Below, one piece after another: positions 53,537 to 62,541 of a DNA stretch of 64,000 nucleotides; the first letter of the stretch is position 1; each line of letters opens with the position of its first letter. The stretch is taken from contig CALFMP010000021.1 of the NCBI GenBank assembly GCA_937879965.1, positions 1-64,000 on the forward strand, given 5' to 3'. The position numbers and the translations under genes were made by a program. Source of the stretch: QKMZ01 sp012965515. Its GTDB lineage: Bacteria; Cyanobacteriota; Vampirovibrionia; Obscuribacterales; Obscuribacteraceae. Below the pieces are notes generated by a model. The model saw only the letters and a list, made by a program, of their open reading frames with translations. It did not search any database and had not been told where the DNA came from.

Positions 53537-56500
53537 ATGAGCGATATCACCGAACTGAATAGGCTGGTTGAGGCGATTGAAGATGAGTCCACCAGGGTTG
53601 AGGCGCTCAGGCATTTGCATGCGCTGGCGGACTATTTAGAGTCACGAGTGCCTATTGCCGGGATTTCTAAGGCTTCCAAGAGCCCGGAGAGTCAGAAGTT
53701 AGCGAAGGACCCGTTGACGGCAATACTCAACTTCAAGGTAATTCAGATTCCCGGCTCGGCATCGCCACTTAAGTTGTTTCTGCACACCGCCGTGTTTTCA
53801 CCGGAAGAATGGGCAAAGACTTTTGCTGAAGGATTGCTGAAAAATCCGGAGCTTTTTCGAGGCAAAACACTTGTAGAACTCGGCACCGGCTCTGGTTGGA
53901 TCAGTCTGTTAATGCTGATGCGCACTCAGGCTTCATCGATTCTCGGTCTCGATATCAATCCGATCGCAGTAGCGATTGCACGTTTGAACTCATGGCTGAA
54001 TGGCACCACCCGTGATGGCGAGGTAGTCAATTCTCAGTTCGGGGTTCCGTTTGCCCAGGCATTTCTAGCAAAGGAGTCTGACCTCCTTGCTGAGCCGCTT
54101 TCCAGAAAGGCGAAGTTCGACCATATTGTCGGTTGCATCCCTCAAGTTTTGCATCCGGACCCACGCAAGCTGCAGGATGATTCCGGCGAACGGTCGCACA
54201 AAGACTTGTACGATCTAAGTAATTACTGCTTCCAGCAAGGCATTCTCGAAGACCGCTTCGGTTTGCCATTGATTGCACGTGCCCTGGAAGAGGCGCAGCT
54301 CTGTCTCAATCCGGGCGGACGTCTAACGCTGGTTCTCGGCGGCAGACCTGGACCTCAGGCGATCGACCAGATGTTCCGCAGGCGTGGATGGGAACCGACT
54401 CTGATTTGGAGTCGCCGCATTCAACAAGCTGACGATACTGATTTGGTTTCACTCGTAGAAATTGAACGCACGCACCAGATAAGGTTCAACTTCTTCATGT
54501 CGCGTGATTCGCAAAATCCAATCTCTGCCGAAACAGCCGTCACTGTGCTCGGCAACAATGAATCTATTTACCACGATCTCTTGGTGTATCAAGCAGAAAC
54601 CCAGCACGAAAATCCAACGTTCGGCTTCGTGAATAACTTGCACAAATTGGGACTGGATAAACTCAGGAAAGAGTTGGACTTTTCCAGAATCTCGGAAGAA
54701 ATGGTCAGCTTCCTCAGTCGCTTTTCCCATGAATTGCTGGCGCACCGAATGCTTCCGTATCCGCATGAGTGCGGCGACTTAAGCTTGCGCAAAGCACTCT
54801 CACGTTTTCTGTCTCACTATTGTCACTACCCGACGAAGCCGGAGGCTCTCTTTGTTGGTCCTGAGCGTGCGCAATTGCTTGCTCTTGTGCTCAAGGCGAT
54901 TTTGCCGCCGGACTCTTCAGTATTGTTGTCCTCGTCGCTCGAATCTGTTTACCGAACCACAATTGAATCGCTCGGTTTGAAAGTCATTCTCGGCAATGAT
55001 GACCTGAGCGAACTGATTCACCTCGACCAATTGTTAGCACCGGCTGCCTGCGTGCTTGCACCGCAGCAATTGGCGAATCCTTCGCAGTTGATGCTCGACC
55101 ATCTTTTTGCGCAAGCAAGCGCGAATCCAGATCGTTTTTATCTAATTGACGATTCTGCGCAGTTCAATATTGGCTCTGAACTCAATTCGAACATGACATT
55201 GCGAATGGCAGGACGTCAGCGTTTGCCGGAAAACCTGGTTTTTCTGTACGGGCTGATCAAGAACACCGTATTTCCTGATTTTGAGTTGAGTTTTTTGGTA
55301 AACGCTCCCGAAGCCTGGATGCCGGCTCTTGAAGTCGGTGCGGAGTTGACTTACTCGCGTATCCCTTATCAAGTTCAACTCTATTATCAGTGGCTGTTTG
55401 AAGAACTTTTGGCTTTTCCGTTCCCTGAAGCTGATGTGCCGCCTGTGCTCAATCAATCAGATGGTCGCGTTCAGAAATTGATAGAGGACATCGCGGCCGA
55501 TCCTGTTTTTGCTCCCAAGCCTATTTCACTTGAGGACGAGCGACTGATTAGATTTGATTACGGTGAAGTCGAGCATCCTGTGCCGGAACTTTTGATCAAA
55601 GGTGTGTTCAAAGGATTTCTCGAACAAGACTCCGATCTCTTGCCGTCGGTTGTGCGGCATCGTGTAAAGGCGTATTTGGAATTCACGCGTAGAACCACAG
55701 TGAATGAAGATCGAATCGTTCTTGGCAAAGGAGTTTTCCCTGTCCTTGCTGCTTTGATGGCCACGTTGACTCAGCGCTTGGGACGACCGCCGATTGTTGC
55801 GTTGCCCTTAGGTAGTTATGGTCCTTTGTATACGCTTGTCACCTATCATGGTGGCAAAGTCGTTGAAGTGAAGACTGATGAAAAGCGTGGATTCATGGTG
55901 GATGTTGCCGCCCTTGATGCGCTTGAAGTGAAGCCCGACCTCGTCTGGCTGACGCAACCGAATAATCCGTCCGGTTTGTTCTATGATTCGCAAGCGGTCG
56001 AAAGCTTGTACAAAGCTTGCTCTCAGCGCGGCATCTATATGCTTGCCGATGAGATTTTCTTCTTGCTCAGCGACAATCGACTTGGTGAATGGACACCACA
56101 GTCGTTGAGTTTCCTTCCACAAGTAAGTACAGACGGCGGCAAGTATCTGTTTCTCACGGATGGTGTTGCTAAGGCATTTGCTGCTGGTGGTTTGCGCGCC
56201 GGATTCCTGGTCTGTCCGGACGCAAGTTTTGCATCGCAAATTCAGTCGTTGACCCCCTTGCCGCCACGCTCAACATTGCGAGCGTGGGATACGTTGTATT
56301 CGGCGTTTCTCGAAGAATCGCCGCACTTGCTAGTTGACGTCAAAGAAGAGTTGGATGGGCTGAAGCGCTATCTTGTTGATTTGCGCAGCGAGCTTTCTCG
56401 CCGCCGCAAGAAGCTCCTTACTCTGTTTAAGGATCATGATGTCGATGACAAAATGGACACGCCTTATCGTGGCGGAATTTTCCTGATGGCGAAATTGGGT

Positions 56501-56671
56501 AGGCTCCGCAATCAGCTGGCTGTTGAAAAACAATTGCTCATAAATGAAGACGCATGGTGCCGGACGCCCGAATGGAGTCGCGTTTCCTTTAGTGTGCCGC
56601 CGGATAAGTTTGATGACGCTTTCGAGCGACTTGCTGCATTTTTGGGTTCAAAAAAGAAAGTGACGAGTTGA
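53537..56671 (+). CDS. Methionine S-methyltransferase-like fusion: methyltransferase plus two aminotransferase folds
   Basis: A 1044-residue protein. Residues about 80-330 form a SAM-dependent methyltransferase: ELGTGSGWIS at 114-123, LGLDINPIAVAIARLNSWL, HIVGCIPQVLHPDP in the catalytic loop, LSNYCFQQGILEDRFGLPL and LGGRPGPQAIDQMF. Residues about 410-650 are a first aminotransferase fold (FYLIDDSAQF, then Lys575 in GLIKNTVFPDFELSF) and about 690-1035 a second (LTQPNNPSGLFYD, LADEIFFL, Lys879 in VAKAFAAGGLRAGF). Plant methionine S-methyltransferase (about 1080 residues, makes S-methylmethionine) has the same order and, as I recall, strongly similar segments. The second PLP lysine is kept here, so transamination may be possible. 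No ribosome site is strong; GGAG lies about six bases upstream. Confidence 0.82.
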   Translation: MSDITELNRLVEAIEDESTRVEALRHLHALADYLESRVPIAGISKASKSPESQKLAKDPLTAILNFKVIQIPGSASPLKLFLHTAVFSPEEWAKTFAEGLLKNPELFRGKTLVELGTGSGWISLLMLMRTQASSILGLDINPIAVAIARLNSWLNGTTRDGEVVNSQFGVPFAQAFLAKESDLLAEPLSRKAKFDHIVGCIPQVLHPDPRKLQDDSGERSHKDLYDLSNYCFQQGILEDRFGLPLIARALEEAQLCLNPGGRLTLVLGGRPGPQAIDQMFRRRGWEPTLIWSRRIQQADDTDLVSLVEIERTHQIRFNFFMSRDSQNPISAETAVTVLGNNESIYHDLLVYQAETQHENPTFGFVNNLHKLGLDKLRKELDFSRISEEMVSFLSRFSHELLAHRMLPYPHECGDLSLRKALSRFLSHYCHYPTKPEALFVGPERAQLLALVLKAILPPDSSVLLSSSLESVYRTTIESLGLKVILGNDDLSELIHLDQLLAPAACVLAPQQLANPSQLMLDHLFAQASANPDRFYLIDDSAQFNIGSELNSNMTLRMAGRQRLPENLVFLYGLIKNTVFPDFELSFLVNAPEAWMPALEVGAELTYSRIPYQVQLYYQWLFEELLAFPFPEADVPPVLNQSDGRVQKLIEDIAADPVFAPKPISLEDERLIRFDYGEVEHPVPELLIKGVFKGFLEQDSDLLPSVVRHRVKAYLEFTRRTTVNEDRIVLGKGVFPVLAALMATLTQRLGRPPIVALPLGSYGPLYTLVTYHGGKVVEVKTDEKRGFMVDVAALDALEVKPDLVWLTQPNNPSGLFYDSQAVESLYKACSQRGIYMLADEIFFLLSDNRLGEWTPQSLSFLPQVSTDGGKYLFLTDGVAKAFAAGGLRAGFLVCPDASFASQIQSLTPLPPRSTLRAWDTLYSAFLEESPHLLVDVKEELDGLKRYLVDLRSELSRRRKKLLTLFKDHDVDDKMDTPYRGGIFLMAKLGRLRNQLAVEKQLLINEDAWCRTPEWSRVSFSVPPDKFDDAFERLAAFLGSKKKVTS

Positions 56672-56700
56672 GCAGAATAGACAAAATCTAGAGGATTAAT

Positions 56701-57552
56701 ATGCCATACACGGCCGAAATCAGCAGAACCAATCCATCTTGCTTTTTATTCCTTATAGATCAATCCGGGTCTATGCAAGAACCATTCGGAACCTCCGATG
56801 GAGCACCGGGCGGCAAAACCAAGGCGGAGAGCCTTGCGGATGCTATCAATCGCCTCCTGCAGAATCTCGTCCTCAAATGCGCCAAGTCGGACGGTATCCG
56901 CGATTACTACCATGTCGGCGTGATCGGATACGGTGGAACCGGTGTCGGACCTGCCTTTGGCGGCGCTTTGAAAGATAAGGAGATGGTGCCGGTCAACGAG
57001 ATCGCCAATAATCCGACTCGTGTCGAACAACGCGTAAAGAAAATCGATGACGGTGCAGGCGGCTTGGTCGAGCAGAAGATCAAGTTTCCCGTCTGGTTTG
57101 ACGCGAAGGGTGAGGGCGGAACACCCATGTGCACCGCGTTTATCACAGCGACAAAACTCTTGACCAAATGGCTTGCCGAGCACCCCAATTGTTTTCCGCC
57201 CATCGTCATTAACATTTCAGATGGCGAGTCATCAGATATGGACCCGTATGAAGCCGCTAAAGAGCTAATGAAGCTGTCGAGCACTGATGGCGAAGTGCTG
57301 CTCTTCAACTTGCACCTTTCATCATCGAGCGAAAAGGCGATTGAGTATCCTCACGACGATGAGAACTTGCCGGATGATTTTTCGAAGCTGTTGTTTAGCA
57401 TGTCGAGCGTTTTGCCGGAATACATGCAAAAGATGCTATCCGGAGAAGGAGTGCCGGTAACTTTTGCGACACGCGGCTTTGTGTTTAACGCTGACCTGGT
57501 TTCAGTGATTCGATTCCTCGATATTGGAACGAGACCCGCCAACCTTCGATGA
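56701..57552 (+). CDS. vWA-domain protein (TerY-like)
   Basis: A 283-residue cytosolic protein. Residues about 12-220 form a von Willebrand A domain with the metal site DQSGS (residues 20-24), a threonine in GGTPMC and NISDGESSDMD. All metal-binding positions are present. It starts 29 bp after the fusion enzyme and is followed 89 bp later by a PP2C-type phosphatase, a pairing known from the TerY-P modules, which consist of a vWA protein, a PP2C phosphatase and a kinase. No kinase is adjacent here; the nearest is at 43334. No signal peptide. The C-terminal 60 residues are conserved-looking but unassigned. Confidence 0.84.
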   Translation: MPYTAEISRTNPSCFLFLIDQSGSMQEPFGTSDGAPGGKTKAESLADAINRLLQNLVLKCAKSDGIRDYYHVGVIGYGGTGVGPAFGGALKDKEMVPVNEIANNPTRVEQRVKKIDDGAGGLVEQKIKFPVWFDAKGEGGTPMCTAFITATKLLTKWLAEHPNCFPPIVINISDGESSDMDPYEAAKELMKLSSTDGEVLLFNLHLSSSSEKAIEYPHDDENLPDDFSKLLFSMSSVLPEYMQKMLSGEGVPVTFATRGFVFNADLVSVIRFLDIGTRPANLR

Positions 57553-57641
57553 GTCTATGACTGAGTAGTAACTTGTGAGCGTTCAATATATAAAGTGCGT
57601 CTCGGCAAATGACTCACCGAACGTTCAATTAAAGGAAAAGC

Positions 57642-58382
57642 ATGCGCGTCACTGGAAAAGTATTTTGGATGCCCAAGAAGGGCAATTCAATTGAAGAGTA
57701 CGAGGATGCTGCATATCCTTTTGAGTGCTTCGACGCCGAGGCTCCCGAGTTTAAATGCGCAGTTGCAGACGGTGCGACGGAAACATCGTTTGCCGGATTC
57801 TGGGCTGCGTTGTTGTGTGAAGGCTTTGCTGAGAATTTTGCCTTGAAGGAACTTCGGCAAACCTGGAATGACGCTGTTCGACAAAAGGAGCTGCCGTGGT
57901 ATGCGGAAGAAAAACTGGAAAAAGGAGCGTATGCAGCTCTCGTAGGTTTGCACTTGAAGAAAGGGCGCGGTAAAAAGAATCCATTTATAGTCGAGGCGAC
58001 TGGGGATTGCTGCATTTTCCACATCAGGGAAAATCAGATGTTGTCTTGCTTTCCAATTGAGAGGTCAGAAGAGTTCAACAATTCTCCATCGCTGATTTGT
58101 AGCCACGAGTTTGCTTCCGTCGATGCGCAAATGCAAAGGCTCACAAGTAAGGGCGACTGGAAGGACGGCGATACTTTCTTTCTGCTTTCGGATGCTATTG
58201 CTTGTTGGGCTCTGAGGCGTCAGGAGAAATTTCAGGACTTAGCCAATGTCTTGCAGAACATTGAAACGCAAGAAGACTTGATTCGATTGGTGGATGAGGA
58301 AAGACGGCTGATTATGGAAGACGGCCGTCCTTCGATGAAGAACGACGATGTTACGGTCTTGTGTGTGACTGTTTGTAGCTAG
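57642..58382 (+). CDS. PP2C-like protein phosphatase
   Basis: A 246-residue protein; the ATG follows AAAGGAAAAGC. It has the PP2C order EDAAYPF, VADGATETSFAGF (metal-binding Asp near residue 43), ATGDCCIFHIRE, FLLSDAIACW and NDDVTVLCV. The GDG turn is reduced, and the usual glycines in VADG-x-GG are changed, so this is a divergent member. It probably dephosphorylates Ser/Thr residues in the cytoplasm, paired with the vWA protein just upstream. The region after it (58383-58652) has no gene and carries palindromes. Confidence 0.78.
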   Translation: MRVTGKVFWMPKKGNSIEEYEDAAYPFECFDAEAPEFKCAVADGATETSFAGFWAALLCEGFAENFALKELRQTWNDAVRQKELPWYAEEKLEKGAYAALVGLHLKKGRGKKNPFIVEATGDCCIFHIRENQMLSCFPIERSEEFNNSPSLICSHEFASVDAQMQRLTSKGDWKDGDTFFLLSDAIACWALRRQEKFQDLANVLQNIETQEDLIRLVDEERRLIMEDGRPSMKNDDVTVLCVTVCS

Positions 58383-58409
58383 CAGAAATTTAATAATGTC
58401 TGATCTGCG

Positions 58410-58432
58410 TTACCGCGGTAAATTCCCGCGGG
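58410..58432. promoter_or_regulatory. Two short palindromes upstream of 58653
   Basis: TTACCGCGGTAA (58410-58421) is a perfect 12-bp palindrome and CCCGCGGG (58425-58432) a perfect 8-bp one, in the 270-bp gap before the 58653 gene. They might be a regulator site; no further support. Confidence 0.3.
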
Positions 58433-58652
58433 TGTCTAGAACGTGCTCACGGGCGTGTTGTCATGAGGGTGGCGAATATATTTTTGGGGTATACGTATTT
58501 TCCCCATAACGCCCGCTGGGTGCGGAGTTTAACTCTCACTTAATTTGACTCTTGGCAGGAGCGGTATTAATCTGTGGATGGCGAATATGAAATGAGGTCC
58601 GCACCGCGGGCTCCGATCTTGGCGTGAGAAAGACAAAAGGCTGGGCGTCTTA

Positions 58653-60392
58653 ATGAAGCAACTGTTTCAGGCTTATTTGACGTTGGGTGAAACATCCGAC
58701 GCAGAGGGTGGTCACCACAACATCTCCGCGTACACCGATGAAGAACACCTGTCAGGCAACCGAAAACGTTTGAGCAAAATGAGTGGGCAATACGCCGCGC
58801 TGAAGAAAGATCCGAAGAGTGGAGCGGCGTCGCAAGGTCAAGTTCAAATTGACTGCAATCCGCCGTCGACTTTTGTTGCCGCTGCCAACGCAACCTACTC
58901 ATATCAAGCATCTTCGAATATCCTCCGGTTGCCAGTCGAGGATGAAGAGTACATCGACAATCTGGTCAATATTGCCAATATGTCTGAGACTGATTCAGAT
59001 GAAGTCTGCGAAAGTTTTGATCCGCTTGCGGAAGCGGCGGCAAGAATTGCCACTAAGATCTCGCGCGCAATCACCACGGAAATTGAGATTGCGAGCACGT
59101 CTTCGATTGTGCCAGTAAGCGAGACGACGGGCGCAGCAGCTGTAGATCCCAATGCGATTACAGCAGAACTTCCTGTCCTCAATTTTGAACCACCGGCAAG
59201 TGAGAATCGCAGCGGACTCAGCGGCAGTTTCCCTCGCCTAAGCAGTGGCGGACGAAAAATGTCTCACTGGACCAGCCGGAAAACGGCTGGCGTAGACGCT
59301 TGGGACAGCCGCGTTCAGTCAGGCCTGACGGCTTACGAAAAGAACTCAAAGTACACGAGCAGCTATGACGATCTTCCGATTGTTGGATCTGAGATACCCG
59401 AAGGTCGCAGTTTTATCGAAATGGACAAGGCGCAAGACGTGCCATCGATCGAAAACTATGGCACCGGCGAAGTGAAAATGATCACCAGCTTAGATAATCA
59501 AGGCGCTGGAATTCGCAGACTTTCTACGCTGCGCAGTTCGATGAGAATGATCGAACGTCACGATGAGGACGAGCTTCATAAACCGCTCGATCCGAGCAAT
59601 TCTTATGACGCGTTCAATTCATTTGTCTCGTACAAATCATCTGATAGTACACCGAAGAAGATGGCGGCAGCAGACGAGGTGGCAGCAGTTCTTTCCGCTT
59701 CACTTGATAGCGCTGCAACGCAGGTAGAAAAAGTTTCAGATGTGGTTTCGACAGCAGTTTCAGAAACGGTTGATTCAATCTCGGACGAACTGCTCGGATG
59801 CCTTGATGAACTCCTTTCAGAATGCATGGACGCTGCAAAAGCGTACGAAGATCTCGCCACTCAATTTGAGAACACCATCGAATCGAACAGTGCAGTAATC
59901 TCGTTTGCTCCTGAGCATCAAGACGCATCGATGATCGAAGGATATGCAGGTAATTTCTCCGTGACCTTTGCTGAGTCGCTTGCTGTATGCGAGAAGACGG
60001 ACGTAGCTGGTCACATTCACGAGCAAATCTGTTTCGATCCTAAAGCGTTCGCTCCGCACACAATCGATGGCGAGCCGATTGAAGCGAGTTGTGTTTTTGA
60101 TGCGACTGAGAAACTCTCTTTCAAGGCTTCAGAAAATATCCGCACCAATCTCGAGTCGATGTTCAACATCGATCCTCTTTCTCTGGTTGAAGAAACCGAA
60201 GAGTCAACCTCGCAGGAAGAAGTCGAAATCGAGAGTGTCACCGTGGTTTCGATTGAAGATTGCGAACTCCTGGAAGTCGCGGCCGTTGGTGGAAAACCTT
60301 CGCGTCAAAGAACAAAGGGCACTTCGCGTTCCAAGAAAAATCAAACTCGCAAAGAAAAGAAGAGCAAAAAGCGCGCCGCCGCTAACGCTTAG
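58653..60392 (+). CDS. Acidic, low-complexity hypothetical protein with basic tail
   Basis: A 579-residue protein without a signal peptide or membrane segment. Most of it is acidic and Ser/Ala-rich with little predicted structure. Residues about 330-400 form an amphipathic Ala/Val/Ser helix (VAAVLSASLDSAATQVEKV and SISDELLGCLDELLSE). The last 35 residues are strongly basic (RQRTKGTSRSKKNQTRKEKK), as in nucleic-acid-binding tails. It resembles the 14340 gene product in length, charge blocks and style, though not in obvious sequence. No ribosome site is clear. It is followed immediately by the large hairpin repeat array. Confidence 0.58.
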   Translation: MKQLFQAYLTLGETSDAEGGHHNISAYTDEEHLSGNRKRLSKMSGQYAALKKDPKSGAASQGQVQIDCNPPSTFVAAANATYSYQASSNILRLPVEDEEYIDNLVNIANMSETDSDEVCESFDPLAEAAARIATKISRAITTEIEIASTSSIVPVSETTGAAAVDPNAITAELPVLNFEPPASENRSGLSGSFPRLSSGGRKMSHWTSRKTAGVDAWDSRVQSGLTAYEKNSKYTSSYDDLPIVGSEIPEGRSFIEMDKAQDVPSIENYGTGEVKMITSLDNQGAGIRRLSTLRSSMRMIERHDEDELHKPLDPSNSYDAFNSFVSYKSSDSTPKKMAAADEVAAVLSASLDSAATQVEKVSDVVSTAVSETVDSISDELLGCLDELLSECMDAAKAYEDLATQFENTIESNSAVISFAPEHQDASMIEGYAGNFSVTFAESLAVCEKTDVAGHIHEQICFDPKAFAPHTIDGEPIEASCVFDATEKLSFKASENIRTNLESMFNIDPLSLVEETEESTSQEEVEIESVTVVSIEDCELLEVAAVGGKPSRQRTKGTSRSKKNQTRKEKKSKKRAAANA

Positions 60393-60637
60393 GGCACATT
60401 GCACGCACCCTTTAATGTAGGGGCGCATTGCACGCACCCTTTTCTGTGGGGGCGCATTGCATGCGCCCTTTTCTGTGGGGCGCATTGCATGCGCCCTTTT
60501 CTGTGGGGGCGCATTGCATGCGCCCTTTTCTGTGGGGGCGCATTGCATGCGCCCTTTTCTGTGGGGGCGCATTGCATGCGCCCTTTTCTTGTAGGGGCGA
60601 CGCCATGCGTCGCCCGCGTGCGGCAGGCATGCCGCCC
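60392..60637 (+). repeat. Tandem hairpin-repeat array (about eight units, 28-29-bp period)
   Basis: Palindromic cores GGGCGCATTGCATGCGCCC occur at 60450, 60478, 60507, 60536 and 60565, with two less perfect copies before (60392 and 60421, arm GCACGCACCC) and a GGGCGACGC-cat-GCGTCGCCC unit at 60595, then an inverted GGCAGGCATGCCGCCCCTAC copy at 60621. Linkers are TTTTCTGTGG. It fills the gap between two convergent genes. Each T-rich linker follows a hairpin, so it could act as a chain of terminators. Confidence 0.92.
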
Positions 60638-62416
60638 CTACCCCGATGGCTTTCCTGGCTCCAGTTCTCTCTTCCGTTCTTGCTCTCTTTCAAGCAGCTT
60701 CACGCGATGCTCCCTAGCCCTTTCACGCAGCGTGGTTGCGTACTCGGGTAGTTTGTATCCGTCCAAAGACTTCGCTGTGCCTTCGTATGCCATCGCTCTG
60801 AAAATCGAGATGTCTTCCTCATCGTCGAACATCGCTTGCAATGTTCGTTTTACATCATCATCTCTTCCTGCGACGCCATACGCTATGACCAGGTTCAGGT
60901 ACGGCAGAGGACGGTAATGATCTTCGTAGTCATCCGGCAGTTCAGCCAGGCGCTGTTCCAAGATTGCAATTGACTTTTCCGTGTTTTCAATTCTTCCAAG
61001 CTTGCATTCCGCTATTACAGATAGCATGAGCGCATCATCGCTGGTGTCATTGTTTATGCGGGTCAATCCCCAGTCGGCTAGCTGTCTGCCCTTTTCGATT
61101 TGTCCGCGCTCAACGTAGGCGCTTGCGAGTTTTAGTTTCGCGGGCTCAATGACCCATTCGTCTACAGTTGGGAAGTTCGCACATTCTTCCCATAGTTGGA
61201 AAGCCTCTTCATATGCGCCTTTTCGTTCCAAGATGTTTGCGAGTTCGATAGCCGGACGTGTAAAGCCTAACGTACTAACATAGTCTGCTTCACTCACATT
61301 CTTCATTTTTTCTCGTACTTTGCGCAGATCCTCTCGCGTGATTTCCTCGTATTTCGAGTAGTCTCCTGTTGCACTGGCCAGGTTGGAGTTCTCTATATCA
61401 ATGCCAGTTCCAAACGGTGGAATAGCCTCAGGATCTCTGATTTCTTCGGCGCGCTTCAACAACCTTCTAGCCTTGTCGAAATCCTCATAAAAGCAGCAGT
61501 GCAGCCGCGCGAGGCGACAGATAGCTTCCTCAATTGTTGTTGAGTGTACATCTGGTAAACACTCTCCTTGCTCGATCACACTTTCGAACATTCGTTCGGC
61601 TTCGCTGAATCGCTGCTCCTTAAACAACATCTTCCCTAGCTGAACTTTCACTTCTATGACTTTCTTCGTTTGCTCAGGAACGTCGGACAAAAGCTCCACT
61701 GCGCGCTGGTAATGTTTCAACACCGCCTTATCGTCGTCTGTGATTGAGCAAGCAAGTGTGATAAGAATTCTTCCGAGAGCCACACCAGACGCTCCTTCCA
61801 TACTTTCGTACTTGCGAACATAGTTTTCTAAGGTTTCCCTGCGTTCGTCTTTTCTTTCCTGCACCAAGAGGACAGTGGCGAGCATCTCGATTGGGTCGGC
61901 AACGCTGTCGGAGCGCAATTCCTCGTAGATTGAGATTGACCGTCGAGCCAGCTTCTCAGATTGATCTGCGTCGAACCAGATAATAATCCGCGCCAACTTA
62001 TTCAGCAATTCCGCTACTTTCAAATTGATTGGTCCATGGGCGGCTTCGTAGATGTTGCATGCGCGTTCGAGAGCGTTGACGCAAACTTCAACTTGTTCAT
62101 TCGATAGCGGCGCCTGTTGAATCAGACTTTCTGCATGTCTATCTAGGCTTAGGGCGAGACTCAAATTGTTGTGCCCGAATTTTTCTGCTTCCTTTGCTGC
62201 CAGGGCAAAGTGCGTCTCTGCGCTCGCGAAATCGCGCATCGTCATAGCGACGTTGCCTTTGTCCATTTCTTGTTGCCATTTCTCGAACATTTGAGAGCCG
62301 TGAGAAGTGCTTCTGGCTCTACTATTCCCACCTCTGAGAAAACTGACCGCAGTCCGCGGAGCCTGCGATTGCGGTTTTTTTTGCGCGTGTTCGGCTTTTG
62401 TCCAACCAATGTCCAA
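60638..62416 (-). CDS. TPR protein
   Basis: A 592-residue helical protein with about ten degenerate TPR units (ASAETHFALAAKEAEKFG, FSEAERMFESVIEQGE, AYEEAFQLWEECANFP). The start is uncertain: the TTG at 62416 has AGGG six bases upstream, but the first 42 residues are low-complexity and basic; the ATG at 62290 is the alternative. No signal peptide. The C-terminal 40 residues are rich in Arg/Glu (REHRVKLLEREQERKRE). Cytosolic scaffold role is likely by family; target unknown. Its 3' end abuts the repeat array. Confidence 0.76.
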   Translation of the reverse strand: MDIGWTKAEHAQKKPQSQAPRTAVSFLRGGNSRARSTSHGSQMFEKWQQEMDKGNVAMTMRDFASAETHFALAAKEAEKFGHNNLSLALSLDRHAESLIQQAPLSNEQVEVCVNALERACNIYEAAHGPINLKVAELLNKLARIIIWFDADQSEKLARRSISIYEELRSDSVADPIEMLATVLLVQERKDERRETLENYVRKYESMEGASGVALGRILITLACSITDDDKAVLKHYQRAVELLSDVPEQTKKVIEVKVQLGKMLFKEQRFSEAERMFESVIEQGECLPDVHSTTIEEAICRLARLHCCFYEDFDKARRLLKRAEEIRDPEAIPPFGTGIDIENSNLASATGDYSKYEEITREDLRKVREKMKNVSEADYVSTLGFTRPAIELANILERKGAYEEAFQLWEECANFPTVDEWVIEPAKLKLASAYVERGQIEKGRQLADWGLTRINNDTSDDALMLSVIAECKLGRIENTEKSIAILEQRLAELPDDYEDHYRPLPYLNLVIAYGVAGRDDDVKRTLQAMFDDEEDISIFRAMAYEGTAKSLDGYKLPEYATTLRERAREHRVKLLEREQERKRELEPGKPSG

Positions 62417-62541
62417 ACGCTGCCCTAAGGTTGATGCAACCCCCGCAATTGCCCGCTGTTCTTTCTATAGAGCTGCCTCTGTAAGGATTCACCCCTTCCT
62501 ACCCCTTTGTTTGTTTCCCCACCCCTTTTGGAGACTGCCAC

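Noticed and set aside
60392..60637. CRISPR array or short repetitive protein gene (frames of 93-172 codons)
   Set aside because: Linkers are nearly identical (TTTTCTGTGG), so there are no spacers; the frames come from the period of the repeats and have no start context.
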